A DNA stretch of 64,000 bases, taken from Casuarius casuarius (Eukaryota > Chordata > Aves > Casuariiformes > Casuariidae). Of this stretch, positions 12,573 to 26,039 are shown in pieces. The DNA is taken from assembly GCA_003342895.1 (NCBI GenBank), contig PTFA01000028.1, positions 5,252,780 through 5,316,779 of the forward strand, given 5' to 3'. The notes under the pieces were generated by a model that made no database searches, was not told where the DNA came from, and saw nothing but the letters and a program-made list of their open reading frames with translations. The position numbers and the translations under genes are program-made. Position 1 is the stretch's first letter. The number at the start of each line of letters is the position of its first letter.

Positions 12573-14280
12573 AGATAAAAAAAAAATATATAACCCCCAC
12601 ATATTTATACCCGAAAGAATATAAACACATACACTTTGAAGATTCCTATAGCTTTTTTCTCTGCTAGTGTGACCAAAAGGCTAAATGAAATTCAATACAC
12701 ATAGGAGTCCCATGGGTCTCTTCCACTTTGTCCTTCTGTAATTGTACTAAAAGCTTGTCTGGAGTCTCTCTCTTAAAGCATCTGGAGTTGACACTTCTTG
12801 TATTTATCCAGCTAAAGAAAGGTCCACTGGTTCTCCCCTGCCAATACCATGAAGGATTTAATGCATCAGCAGGGACCTGAAGTCTGAAACTCAATCCAGT
12901 ATTCTCATAAAATGATTCACAGACTTGCACTGACCTTTTTGACTTAGAGCAAAGGGATTCCATACAGCAATTTTGGACCAGATTAGTCCACTCATGTTTC
13001 CAATAGAAGGGGAGGAAGGAAGAGCACTATAACATGCAATCACTGAATTGACTTTATCATAGTGAGACGGAAAAGAAATCCAAGTTAGAGTCACTTCATA
13101 CCTTCCTAAAAATATCACAGCAGCTATTCAATACATCCTATGAAACCGGGATGAACAGCAATCAACACAACAGCAAATTAAGAAGAAAACCAAAACAAAA
13201 GGGGAACCAAGAATCATGACACTCTCTTATACAACAGGAAAGTGGCTTGAAACCAAATCCTACTCCACATCATTATCCCTGGATAACAAGGAAGAATCAA
13301 AGGAGGATTTGGATCAAAGGAGTGTTCACATGCAAAGCTGAACAGGTTCCCCTTTTTATACCTAAATGAGAAGCTAGGTACTCAACATAGAAGGAAGACA
13401 TATTCTGCCACATATACAGAGGAATTTGTCAAACTTCTCCTTTTATTATACCAAACAGTATAATAAAAATCAGCAAGGCTAGTTATTCTGAGTTTCACTT
13501 TTTGAGAATGAACTATTTTGCACTTTTGCCACCATTCAGCCTTTTAAAATTAATTTTTCACTTGTGTAGGAATGATACAGCTTGCTTGTGCAAAATGGCA
13601 TCTTCTCTTTTCCTTAGTTCCTTTGAAACTTAAAATGTCCTCCACGTACACATCAGCCACATATGACATAAGATCCAGGTGTATAAACATAAATATTATT
13701 TAAATTAAATAAAAAAGCATCCCAGCATTTTTCTAGAAGATCAGAAGTTTATAACGGGTTTTCTTCCAGTTATATAACTGTTCAAAGTATGAGAAAAAGA
13801 CAGCTTTCTAGAAGATGAAAGGAAGTGAAGTGAAAAAAAAATAGACGGAGTAAAGGCATTTCTTTTACTTCTCTAGTCCTTCTTTTTAGCCACCAGAAAT
13901 CAGACAGAATTGTTGTTTTTATATAGCTAGTCTTCAATAATAAGATTTATATAAAAATCTGTTCGAAAATGAGCAAAACACATGAATAAGCCTGCTCCCA
14001 AACATCCTTTTAATTCCCAGAGCACCTACTATTAAGTAAAATTAAATTAAAATTTGCCTTCATCTTCTAAATTCTGAATTGAGGTCAACAAAAAGAGAGA
14101 CAGGTTTCACAAGTATCTCAGAGATCAGCATCTATCAGTCTCAGTCTTAGATTCATTGGAAGCATTTGAAGTGGGCAAGAATCAAGCTATATAGAGTAAT
14201 TCAGAAGCACAGCAGCAAATAAATTCATCGTACAATGAATCCCTCAGTTTACGCATAATCACGCATTAAAGGTGGATGTT

Positions 14281-14281
14281 N
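14281..14281. other. Ambiguous base
   Basis: Single N in otherwise ordinary intronic sequence. Confidence 0.95.
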
Positions 14282-14436
14282 GAAACACGACCCTGCACGT
14301 AGCAGGAAGGCAATTTCCACAATAATTAACAGAAGGTATGCATCTTCATGGGGCTCTGTCAGCCACAGGTCAGCTACAAGATTTCACTTTCACTGAATGC
14401 CCAGCAAGGAAACCCATACACTAGAATAAATACCCA

Positions 14437-14441
14437 NNNNN
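14437..14441. other. Assembly gap (5 N)
   Basis: Five N bases followed by an A14 run. The left flank (catacactagaataaatacc) and right flank (caaacactagcataaatact) are near copies, so the gap sits in an unresolved local duplication. Confidence 0.95.
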
Positions 14442-16867
14442 AAAAAAAAAAAAAACCAAACACTAGCATAAATACTAAAGGCTAAAGCTTCTGCAACTTC
14501 TTCCAGTCTTCTGAAAACAAATTTCAGCCAGCAAAGCACATTCAGGATTGTGCATAAAGGTACTGCAGATTCCATACATGGAAAGTCATCAATAGGATAT
14601 GCTAGGATATGCTACTTAAAAAAACAAAAACAATTGGATGATTTTTTTTAAAGCAACTATAGGTGTATTTTGTTTGTCTTCTGAATATGGTATATTCTTG
14701 TTAAAAATACTTCACATGCTGAGAATGTTTTTTGGGGAAGTATACTCACACTCATAAATCAATGAAAGATTCTCAAAGATTAACTAAAATCTAACTAAAA
14801 AACAGAGCCACAGTAATTAATATTAAATACTGTTAATTTCTGGGAGTATATTCCAGGCATCGTTAATATTCCTCTCACATATTAATGTGAATTAATTTCT
14901 TTTATATCAGAGTATATGTTAAGAGTATTCTATAAAGCATGTTCTCCAGTTTGAAAATACTTCAAAAAGCCCATATGGTTAGCATAATAGTTCATTTTTT
15001 TCTATTCCTACAATCTAAACAATTTGGTTCTACTTAATTAGCTCCTATTTTCTCATTTCTGCTACAAACAAAAAAGCATTAGAAATTACACGTGCCATTT
15101 AAAGCATTTCAAAAAGGAATAACAATTTCATCTTTTTTAGGCATTCAGTTCTAGTTACCCAATGGTAAAAATGCGAACTTCTGTTTTTCTTTTGTATTTA
15201 TTAAATCTGTATACACAATGATTGCATGGCTAGAACAGACCACCTGGTAAAATCCAGCCCCCTCCAGTCACAGCCCATTGCACCCAAGGTTAGTCCTGGG
15301 GACATACAAAACAACCACACACTTCAGCAGATAAGCAGGTTGGTAACAAACTATTCATATAAATTGACAGACAAGAAGATACCTTTGCAAAAAGGGCTCC
15401 TTAACTCATACACAGCTGCATGATATAAGAAGGTTAGTCTTTTGTCTACATCACACTTAACAGTGCTGCAGACACTCCAAGATAAATAGATCCATCTTAT
15501 TTTAACTTTTTGTTAATGCTGTTCAAAAGCAGCTCTGGCACTAACAAGCTACAAAAGTTTAAACACCATCTTGTCTTAATCACGAAAGCACAGACTCTCC
15601 TTTCTAGAAATTAACTTCCTGATCATTTGCATGTTTTTGACTTTTCCTTCACTTTGTTTTAAATACTAAATGACCAAACACTTGAAATGGTGAATCAGAT
15701 ATTGGCTTAATCATTATTCACTGAGTCACAGCTGAAGCCATCATAATGGCAAAGTCCCTGTGGTACAGCCAATAAACTTGTTTAAAGTCAGCTCTTCCAT
15801 TCCTTTTCTGGAAAGCTAATCTGTATTTGGACATATGGTTGGTCCCAACATTTCGTATATTTGAAGAAAGACCCCTTCTCACACTTTAAAGGTAGTATTC
15901 TCAGCACTTCTGGTACTTGCCTTCAAGTTGCCACCGTTTCTAAGAGTACTTTTGGAGCTCACCTTTATGACATCCTAGCATACAGAAACAAAATCTTTAG
16001 TTATTGACACTACATAGTAAGATGCACTGTGTGCTCAAAATTAGTTAGTCATATAGTCTCTGAGTTTTCTTTACTTTTCTCCACGATTTTTCAAACACGG
16101 CCGAATTGAACACAAATTCTGAGGTAGTACTCTATGTCCTTGCCCTGTCTTATTCTTCCCTAGGCATCTGCTGACAGTCGATGTGCACATGGCTACATTT
16201 CTATAGATCAGAAATTGATATCAACTATCACACACAGCCACATAGCTGCACAGAAGATATGTCAGTGATAAATCCTATCTGGGAAAATCGTTCAAGTGGT
16301 CCAGTCAGGACAGTGATAGTTTAAGAACCTCTGGCATATACGTGGGTTCAGATATGCTCTTTTACTGTCCAGGCACCACTTGCTAGGTCCACTGGATCTA
16401 GCAGGCTGGGAACTGCGTGTGGCTTGTACTACTGTAACCTGTATTTCCCCTATCTTGGGGTAACAGCTCGAGTTCCACTAGCAGTGGCCGAGTCCAGCCC
16501 CTCAGGAAATAAATATCTCTCTCTCAGCATCCATACATGAGTAAAAAAATGCTTCTGAGTAGACAATACGCATATCTAGGATGCTGAACATTCCTAAACT
16601 GCATTTTGTTTTTGAGGAGCCTCTGATTGTTTTGTATGAACTAATTATGAAATGCTTTATTGTAATGACTGCAAACTCTTTGGTAAATTTAAGAACTTAC
16701 AAATTTTACACTGTAGATATCATCTTTAGATGTCACATTTAATTCTTAACAAGCTTTTCCTTTTTTCTTTAAATAGAATCTAAACTCACACTGGAAAAAA
16801 GTCTTTCCAGGCTTATTTGTAAGGACAAAAGCTTAGTAAAATATCCATCCAGTTTCTAAGTACTTAC

Positions 16868-16949
16868 TGCCATTTGGAAAGACAAACAGTTTTGGATGAT
16901 GGCATATTAAGCCTGGCACTCGAAGCTTCATGCTGACAGCAATGGCTTC
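16868..16949 (-). CDS. Predicted coding exon, unknown gene
   Basis: 82-base minus-strand segment with donor GGCA|GTAAGT and acceptor gactttgcag|GAAGCC. It starts in phase 0 and leaves one base (A). The peptide begins EAIAVSMKLRVPG and continues LICHHPKLFVFPNG. The mix of hydrophobic and basic residues with Pro and Gly turns looks like the core of a folded domain; the PKLFVFPNG ending recalls thioredoxin-like folds (family phrase of the type YPTLLVFPNG), but no CXXC is visible and I make no assignment. Extending to a better-looking upstream acceptor (tttgtttcag) puts a stop in this frame but leaves another frame open, so frame choice rests on phase agreement with its neighbours. Confidence 0.52.
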
Positions 16950-19234
16950 CTGCAAAGTCAGTCATGAGCATCTTTCTCCTGAAACAAATATTTGTTTATA
17001 GCTAGAATCATAGATCAATACTAAACACTACTTCAGGTTCTTCTGATCAATGCTATTTTCCTAACTCCCATATATAGTATTTTCATAATCACACTACAAC
17101 CAAACTCCAAAAATATGCACAGATGGTTTAAAAAGCCTGATCAGGGAAGCTTTTTACTGGTCAGTTTGGTTACGTTAATGACTGCTTTTGACAATATTAA
17201 GAATTATATGCACCAGAGGATCGGGAACTCACAGGGCCTTGGGAACCCACATAGCCTTCAGTCACACTTGATTTTTTTTTCCATGTTGTTACTGAGTAAC
17301 ATTAAAATGTGTATCTCATTTGGCTTGTTAAAATGTGTTCCCTATATAAACAAGCAGCAGCCAGATCAATAATAAGCTAGCAAGAATGAAATTCAGAGCA
17401 AGCTGCTGTTGTAGAACAAAGAAAAAAAGAATAAAGAAACCTTCTACTTCTGCAACTTCAAAATCAAAAACTGCAGAGCTTTTGAAAACTTTAGTTTTAC
17501 TTAAAAACAAAGTTGCATGTTATGCTACAAAAACTACGTTCTTCATTAAAATTGATATTCATGACTTTACAGTTTATCACAGTACTGCAGTAACAAAATT
17601 CTTAATAGTAAATTGCTTTCATCTAATCTTACTACCTGCCTAATGTTGTACAATTAAATGATTAACATTCAAGAATCCTGTTACTCTAGATCTGCCTTTT
17701 TTGGTCAAAAAGTTTATTTCAGCACCAGTTTTACTATTTGAAAGGAAAAGTCTTGTTTACAGAGAACATTTCATAGTTTTGTTTAATATCCACTCGTACT
17801 CACAGAAACGAATGCTGAGACAAGAAACTGTTGAAGAATGAAAAAATGAACAGTCCAATAGGCACTGTTCAAAGATGAATGTACAGTAAAGTGTGTCCTC
17901 TGTAAACACAAGACAGCACATGTAACCCAGAAGCTATTTGGATCATCACACCCTTGCAGTGCTGGATCACTGTCCTGAAGAGGAGAGGAGTCAGAGAACT
18001 TCATGACAGGGAGAAAGCAAAGAACTGCCTAGAGGTGAAAGGAAAAGACCTTTCAGTCAGGAAAAATCTAAATTGTAGTACTAAAGAGTCTGTGGCCTAA
18101 AAATTCCTCATTTGCAAATTGATCATCTGGCCACGGACAATAATTTTTTCCTTTCAGTTTTCTGAAAAGCTTACACTTAAGGTAATTGTCTTAGACTACT
18201 AGTGATGCAACTCCCATTTTTCTGCCTGCATGGAAAGACAACCTTCTTCAAGTCTTCTTTTTAAACATTAACTTCCAATTGACATTTTTGCATTTGTGGC
18301 ACATATTATCTAAAGTGAAAACATGTCAAAAGTTAACAAATTGATATAAAAACTAAAATGGCAAACAAAAAAAAGAAGAAAAAGACTGGAGGTGGGAGAA
18401 GATTCTTGAATTACTCATGAAGATGGTAAAGAATCAACCATCCTTTTCCCAGTTTTAACCAACCCAGTTTAAATTCTTTTTAATGCCTGTATAAAACAAA
18501 TTGAATGCTTTTGCCTACATTATAAAACAAAAGCCTGTATTATAAAATTCAGCATAAGATGATGCTTATTCTTGGTGCACTCAGCAGAAAAACCCTTGAG
18601 ATTTGCACAGAAAGGCTGGCTTTAAATAAGCTTTAAATATTCCTATGAAAGAAAAACTTTAATAGTAACTTGCAATGTCATATTTATGCTGCAATCAAGT
18701 AGGTTTTTAAAGTCAGCATTAACAAACAATAATAGAGTAGAAATTGATATGTAAGGCTATTGCCCAGGTGCAAGAAAACAAGAAATTCCTACTAGTGCCT
18801 TTGAATATAGTTGAATACAACTCTTTCCCAATGAGGCTATGTGCAGTAAAGAGATCAAGGACACTCCTTAAAAAAAGAGGAGGAAAGAAAAAAATACCTT
18901 TAATCCCTCATAGTTTGCGTTACTTAATCCATTTATAGGTTGAGGTAAATTCTTACCACTTAAAGAAATTCCTACGGGCAAGCATAAAGAGCACACTTCC
19001 TTAAATGTTTTGGGTAAGTAATATGTTTACACTGCCCCAAACAGCTTTTTAAGCTTAATAATTCTACCCAGTTTTACAGAGCAAACACATTCTTGCATTC
19101 AGTCAAAAGGATATCTGTAAATTAGAGTATTTTCCTGGTTCAACACAATGTTAATGGGATTTCCATTTGTTTCCTGTTTGAATTTTAAGGAAGGGGTTTT
19201 TTTTCTCCTAAATGCATCATTTTCTGAGTATAAC

Positions 19235-19253
19235 AAAAAAAAAAAAAAAAAAA
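19235..19253 (+). repeat. Poly(A) tract, A19
   Basis: Uninterrupted A run in intronic sequence, without a recognisable retro-element body. Confidence 0.9.
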
Positions 19254-19799
19254 GGAATTATGTTTGCCAGACCGTCATCTGAGTGAGTGACAGGAGCTCT
19301 ATTCATGGAGTTGCGTGCCATGAAAATCCACATGGCTGACATGCACTGATCCGCATGCAGCAGTTGCACAGCCTAACTTAACGCCTGATGTTCTTATATT
19401 CTTTCCTCTTCTCACAACTTCACAGACATGCAAACTAAATAAACTTCCCCCACAGCCACCAAAACCAATCACCACTACAGGTGATTTCAAAAGTACACTT
19501 TGTTTGCCCTAGAGAGCTATGCTAGTGAAGTAAAATTGGTTTAAAAGCAGAATTACTTACAGTTAATGCATACTCTTTCTGGGACATGTGCATACCAGTT
19601 TAAATTAATGATACTAGGTCAGCTTGCAGCTATTTTTTTTTTCCAAACTAAGCTGAACCTATACAAAACAGTGTTAAATCAACATGAGATCCATGGAGAG
19701 GTTTGCAACCATTTAAAATTTAATCTACTGTTTAACACCGAAAGAACAGTCCCCAGAGCAGAGATGGAGAATTCCGACCTCTCCTCCTCGAGCACAGTG

Positions 19800-20200
19800 A
19801 GCTAAATGACCAGGTCAGGGCCAGCCTCCCCTCTCTTCTGAGCACAGAGACGGCTGTGCCCTTTGCTGGCGGTGGCACAGCTTCAGCAGAGAAAGGCAGC
19901 GAAAGGGCAGCCCCGGGCCGGTGACCTGCCAGCCGGGCACTCGGGCCCCTCTCTGGGTGCCACAATTTGAACCACCTCAGAGCGAGGCCAGAAAGGCACC
20001 TGGTTTTCACTTCATGGCCAAGTGCTCTAACAACTTGACTGTTATGCAGAGGGGGACAGAATAATGTCTTAATACTCCAGTAATTCCTTTTTAAAAATAT
20101 TTTGCAAGAAAGAGCATGGTCATTCATCTGCAGGGAAGGGTTGCGGTCGGGGCCTCCTGTGAAGCGTGAAGCCCCACCGGAGGGGAGGTTTCTTCCCCAG
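19800..20200. other. GC-rich islet with long minus-strand ORF
   Basis: Locally GC-rich DNA crossed by a minus-strand open frame of about 161 codons (19732-20217, starting MAGMFLWGRNLPSGG). The sequence near 19975-20050 (tttgaaccacctcagagc, then agtgctctaacaactt) recalls old tRNA-derived SINEs. No splice context or recognisable domain supports coding. Confidence 0.3.
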
Positions 20201-20504
20201 AGGAACATCCCTGCCATTTACAGTTTACTCCTCAGGGACTCACAGCAGTTGAGACACATAAACACAGCTTTGTCGGCATTTTGAAGTCTTTGCTCTCTGA
20301 AGCAGAGAACAAAGAGAGATTCAGAGCTATGTTTCCAAAATTTACTTTAATATAAATAAATGTATTATATTTTTACAGCAATATTAAAGCCCATATGGGC
20401 CATTTCCCGCTTCAGTTTCTTCCCCATACTTGAACGTACCTGGGGACCTGACCAAGAAATCTGCATGTAACCAGGACACCATGCTCACAAGTCCCTGCTT
20501 GCTT

Positions 20505-20690
20505 TTTGGCAGCCTCCCCCCTCCCCTGCAGCCAGCTTCCTCCGGCCTCGCTTGGCCCGGGTTGCAGCGCCTCCGCGCACTTCAGCGGCTCATTGCTGTG
20601 TTCCTCTCTCCTCGCCTGGCAGCTGTCCCTCTGTGGCCACGCCACCGCTGCGCTCTCAAAGGGCTGTGCCAGGGTCTTTTATCTTTGTTC
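20505..20690. other. GC-rich islet
   Basis: C/T-rich and CpG-containing stretch (cctccggcctcgcttggcc, cctccgcgcacttcagcgg). Several frames are open, which is a base-composition effect. Possible unmarked regulatory element or decayed insertion. Confidence 0.3.
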
Positions 20691-21736
20691 CTTTTCCTGT
20701 GGAAATTAAAATTTCTTCAGACTTTACCCCTCTGCAAACAGGCTGAGGAAAATACATTTTATCTAGAGCACAATTCTTCTTAGTTCTGCCTACCAGGAGC
20801 TGCTGGATCCAGCATGCACAGACGTGCCAGATCGGCCCCGCTCCCTAGCAGAGTGAGCACGAGGGAAAGGAACATAAAAACAGCTATAAGGCAAAAGGAT
20901 ATAGATAGCTTACAAAACCATATGAGGTTTATAATAGAACCTATTAATTGTGCATTGACAAATTCCCCAAATCATTCCAGCTGTATTGCATATAAAAACA
21001 TTACTGAAAAAATTAAAATCTTTTCTTAAATATATTCAACAGCTTAATAGTTTCAAGACTAAAATAAAAAGACAGAAGGTACTTCTGGCTCTTTTTATTT
21101 CCATAAAGCTGCTTTAACCTTTTTTCAAATGTATGTTCAGAAAACAAAGGGCCTGGCTAAAACATACATTTTCTAGAGTATTATTTTTAGCTTGCTTAAC
21201 GCTGAAGGAATTCACTGCAAGTTCTCCACAACATAGAACAACGTTCCCACCAGTCTCTCTGTTACAAATTAATGAAAACTTGGCTGCTCATTCTCTGCCA
21301 TACACCATAAGCTTCTGTCATGGGCACCAAGGAGTGAATCACGGTATAAATTTATCCAAATAGTCTAACAGAAGCTCCTTGCTTCACATTCATTGCAACA
21401 GGATGATCTCCTGTGCCCTCTAAACAATTAATTCTAGTGCCCTCTCCTCTTCTCTCATTACTAGGCTTCTCCAAAATCATCTGTACAGAAAAAAATTGTG
21501 TTCTTTGTTCTTCTGTAAAACAGTATGCAGGATAATCACATATTTTCTAACAGACACACTCCACTAAATTTAATGGTGAGTTTGATGGAAAGTTCACGAA
21601 TTAAGTATTTGTGAAATTGTATCAAAAAGACTCAGTGCTGATCTTTGCATTAAAAAAACAGCTCTACACAAAAGCTATAAAGGCAGTTTAATTGTGTACT
21701 TTGGAATAATGCCTAGAAACAAGACTACAAAGCACT

Positions 21737-21748
21737 CCCCCCCCCCCC
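21737..21748 (+). repeat. Poly(C) run, C12
   Basis: Twelve consecutive C residues; a likely sequencing or polymorphism hot spot. Confidence 0.9.
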
Positions 21749-24019
21749 AAATCCACTGTTCTTTGACCAGTATTTTACAACAGCAAAGCAAATGTAAAAT
21801 TATAACTTGGCTCCAAAAAAATAAAAAAAAAAGAAAACAACAAAAAATAGTATATATTCAAAGTAAAGATTTTAAAAGTGCTAAGCACTGACTTAATTCA
21901 AGTGCTCCTGCTGGTATCAATGGGAATAAGTTTAGCTATTACTGACTACTACAGAACAATTCAATTTCTAAGCACTAAAAGTACTTAGTCACAATTTTAA
22001 CAGTACACTAAACTTGATCTTAGTCTTATAAAACCTGCCAGTCAGAATTCTTTGTTTCTAAAGAACAGGGACATTTTACAACTTTTAAATGCAGAAGAAC
22101 AAAATAATCTAGCTTAAACATAGCATGAATTATTAGATAATAGTACAAGCCATTCCTTTTGAAAACCATGTTTAAAGTCACCATTTACAACCACTGTGCT
22201 AGAAAGCATTAGCCTACCTGCCAAAACTTAAAGTTTGCTTTTGCCTTCCATAACTCAAAACAACATCGACAAATGTGCAGAGGAGAGAGACATAAAACAT
22301 TTTTCCTGAATTTTAAGCTCAATATTTCATAGCAGGCCACATATTGGCCCCTCCTTTCACCTGGCCTTTATTCTGCTCTCCAGCAGAGCTTTTCCTGTCT
22401 CCATTTCAAGTTCTGTAAGGCATCCAGCTCCAAATCTCATTTGGTAGACGGTGACATGGTCTAATGCAAAACAGCAACTTCTAGTGTGGAGTTGTGAATG
22501 GCACATATACAAATTCTCTATGCAACCTAGCAAGCAGAAAGAACAAATGAGTCATCCACTGGATCCTTCTTACTGCTAGACAGGCTTCTAACACACTATA
22601 TAAAGAAATCAAATAAAACAAAGAAAGAGATTTCACCAACTTTTGGAGGAGTGAAGTCTGAATTATTTGAGTTAAAATTTATAGTGTGTTTGGCTGCTAG
22701 TGGAAAACTAGCATCTAAAATAACACCTTATATGGTAAAGAATTCCTGAGCTACGGAAAACAGTAATTAAAGCAAGTAGTTCCATGAACTCTGCAAGCAG
22801 TGAATCCCATTTTTGTCAGATTTGGGCTTCACAGTTGATTGAGACATCTGACAGGATGTTTCAGAGTCCTTCTTCCATCTGGCCACCTATTTTTGTAAAA
22901 TACAAAGGTACCTCTTAGTTCTGAGCGGTTTGCCTTTCTGTCAACAGCTGAAATCAACTGACTACATGAAAAATTATACAGAGAAAGAAGGGATAGCGCA
23001 GACAGACCCCCGTCAAGAAAACTTCACTGAAAGCCCAGGGAGAACAATGTCTTGTAGCACGACTACACTAAAGACACATAAGGGCTATGTGCTGAACATA
23101 TCATTCCTTACTCCCTAATACCACAGGGTGATGCGGTTTCTCCTCAAATAGGAGTGAACAACTGAACAGGGCTTGGACATTATTCTGCCAGGCCACATGA
23201 ACAGCATCCCATCAGCCTCTCTGCTAAACCTCCTCCCACCACCCGCTGCCTCATGCTCAACATATTCACATTAAGCAGCACCGCCAGGCCCAGCTCTTCA
23301 CAATATTCAGAGCTCCCTAATCCTTCCTTCTGCATAGTGCTCCTATAAACCTGCCACATTACTACCCCAATACCGTCCTTTCCACTGCTGTATGGTAAAT
23401 ATACCCTCACTTTTTTGTGCAAGGCCATGAAGGTGCAGCATAGCCAAAAGGGGAGTAACAAGAGCGCTTGATAAGCTGGAGACAGGCACAAGTGGTTGGT
23501 GGATGGGCATGAGAGAGGCACAACTGGACTGCCGGACAGAGAATCTGCATTGAGGCTCAACAAATGTGGGTCCAAGTTCAGCTCCAATTCACTATCAGGT
23601 ACATGGATGATTTTCTTTGGAATCAAAAGCCAATATTTAAATTCTCAAGTAATTTTGTTCACGCTTAACTGAAGTTTTACATAACATGTTTTTTCTCTGC
23701 CATGCCAACTGTTCATCAACATGTTTCTTAAACAAAATAAGATGCCATAATAAGATTGCATTCATTATTCTCATTAAAAAATATATATAAAAATACAGCT
23801 AATTACAAGTGCTCTTTTAGCAACAGAAATGCCTGTGGAAATATCTTTCACCAAATAATGATAGTTACCATTAGTAACTATGTTCAGCATACAAAGAGAG
23901 AAACTTCAGTAATATTCTACTTGCAGAAGTTATCATATTTGGAACTACATTTTAGTTCCTCTTTAATTTATACACATCATCTAACCCAGAATATCTAAAC
24001 ACAGGCATTAATCAATCTT

Positions 24020-24130
24020 CACAGAACCTCCCCGAATTGAAGAAATTTTTATCCCAGTTTTACTGGTGGGAAACTAAAAATTCAGAGCCTTAGCCACAAA
24101 GTAAATGGCAGTGTTTTCACAGTGTTGCAA
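24020..24130 (+). repeat. SINE-like (MIR-type core) fragment
   Basis: Order of words follows the amniote core-SINE consensus: atcccagttttactggtggg, aaactaaaaattcagagcc, ttagccacaaagtaaatggc (consensus: ccattttacagatggggaaactgaggcacagag ... cacacagcaagt). Strongly diverged; orientation plus. Confidence 0.4.
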
Positions 24131-24878
24131 GACTGTAATTTCTACTGGAGCACTGTTGAACCTTCCAAGACCAAACAGACTTGAAGTCTTCATCATGGAA
24201 GAAAAATTAGGGAGAGCAGCACAGGGGGCAGCAGAATGACTAACCAGCGGAAAAAGTGAACAACGGACAATTATTCATCATTTCTCACAACAAAAGCTAG
24301 CGGCAACCAATGAAATGGTGGATTTGAAACAAACAAGGAAATGCTATTTCCCCACAATGTATACTTACGGCATCATTGTAGCAAGACATTTGGACACACA
24401 AAAAGCATAAAGGGATGCAAAAAGGAACTAAGTTCTTGAATGACAGACCCACTGGTAACGATTACTTGGATACAACCTTTAGCTAAGAAGCTTCCTAAGC
24501 CACTAATTAGGGGACCCAACCATGGGAAAGAATCACTATATACTCCACGCATTTCTTACATATTTCTCCCCAAGCATCTTTACTGGAGGCCTTTAGAGAG
24601 AGCACTGAGCTAAATGGACACTTGGCCTGACCAGAACATGTCAATTCTTCTCTTCTCATGAAATTAGAACACATGCCAAATACCAGATGAAGGCAGACAA
24701 ACCAACAGGCACAAAATGTACGCAGACCTCAGACTGTTATTCCCCTCCCAATCCACAAGCAGCATCAATCACCATTTCTGCAAACAGCATGATATAATGT
24801 AAGACATGACAGATTTGGACAGAGCCATGTATAATTATTGTGAGAAACAAAAATTACAAATGAGAAAAATGATTTTAC

Positions 24879-24907
24879 CTCTCTCATATGTATGATTTCA
24901 TTCACTG
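24879..24907 (-). CDS. Candidate small exon (alternative chain)
   Basis: 29-base segment on the minus strand with strong signals on both sides: acceptor cttgtttcccag|CAG and donor GAGAG|GTAAAA. Only one frame is open; it takes two bases from the previous exon, encodes VNEIIHMRE and ends in phase 0, which joins the exon at 16868-16949 in frame. It would require a preceding exon ending with one base, as 34335-34373 does, and so competes with the simpler link from 33771-33818. Short enough to be chance. Confidence 0.27.
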
Positions 24908-25300
24908 CTGGGAAACAAGCCATGATCCACAGCCAACAGTTAAACAGGAAAACAAATTAGGTACAACCAGATTTAAAAGCTGAGACTGCATTCTACAAAG
25001 AGGTTAAATATTGGTTCACTTTTAGAAAGCTTTTTTAAGTTCAACTGAAGCCCAGACTGGACAGGCAGACCCCATATCTAAGGCATCCCCCAGCATAGCA
25101 CATAGATCCTACGCCACACAGAGGAAAGGTTCTTAAAATCAAGGAAAAGCTCAGTTTAATTATGAAGGTTTCTGTTCCCTTCTTGTCTTAAACATTACAA
25201 TTCCTCTGGCTAACAGTTAAATTTCCGTCAAGATCTAGAGTCATTTGAGACTGATCTGCACATCTGTAAACTGGCCAATTAAATCCAACTATATAGGAAC

Positions 25301-25329
25301 GTTTTTTTTGTTGTTGTTTTTTTTTTATT
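25301..25329 (+). repeat. T-rich/GTT simple sequence
   Basis: Tract of T with interspersed GTT units (gttttttttgttgttg). Confidence 0.8.
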
Positions 25330-26039
25330 TAAGTGTTATGGTTCTTCTTGCACTATCCCTGTAACACAATCAAGGATTAGGTTCCTTTTGTGGTTTTGAG
25401 CTCTTACCATACTTAAGGTACAGAAGAATTTTTTTTTACAACTTTCTTTTTGAAAGGAGGAAGACGTCAACTCTGGTATCCTTTCTAAGGAAAGAAACAA
25501 ACCAAACAAGATTTAATTTTGTCATGACAATTTCATAATGAAGTAGGATTTGGTGCTTTTGGACAGAATTTGCTGCCCAAATTGTATTCATTACTGTGCT
25601 CAGTAGCAATACTTCAGCCTGGAAAACTAGGGGGACTTGGATGCCCCTAGTGACTGAGATTCCTGATCGTCAGTTAAGTACCATGTGAGAATCTGTTCTT
25701 TGTAGTTCACCAAAATAAAATCAAGATGACAAAAGATTTGACACAACTACTTTAATTATTAAGGAAAGACATGGGAAGACACATCTTACAGATTGGTCCA
25801 AATGGCTGAGATTGCCTTTATCTTCTTTAGACAGAGGTAATTCTGCTCCTATCAAACCTCCTATCCTATCCTATCCAATCTTTCCTGTTGGTTCTGGCCA
25901 AAAGCAAGCCCACTGAAAAAATACACCACCTTACTGCTCTCTGGCATGAGACTTTCTGCATGAATGCTCATTCCTGTGGGGTTAGATCTTGCTTTGTGAG
26001 CCAGTTACTTTGCTTCCCCTTGACTCAGATGGCTTATGC

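Larger units (their letters stand above)
11443..16867 (-). other. Predicted intron
   Basis: Non-coding between two predicted exons whose phases match (1 then 2). It holds T-rich sequence at 11505-11535, an (AC)n microsatellite at 12539-12569 and assembly gaps at 14281 and 14437-14441. A 34-base splice-bounded segment at 14750-14783 would break the frame and is not called. Confidence 0.4.
16950..24878 (-). other. Predicted intronic DNA with two GC-rich islets
   Basis: No firmly supported exon. Contents: an A19 tract (19235-19253), GC-rich islets at 19800-20200 and 20505-20690, a C12 run (21737-21748), a minus-strand open frame at 23180-23626 and a SINE-like fragment near 24020-24130. Very short splice-flanked segments (for instance 22220-22246) were seen but cannot be separated from chance. 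Confidence 0.4.

Noticed and set aside
14750..14783. 34-base minus-strand segment (acceptor tagattttag, donor GAGT|GTGAGT) encoding LIFENLSLIYE
   Set aside because: Inserting it between the exons at 16.9 and 11.3 kb breaks the frame.
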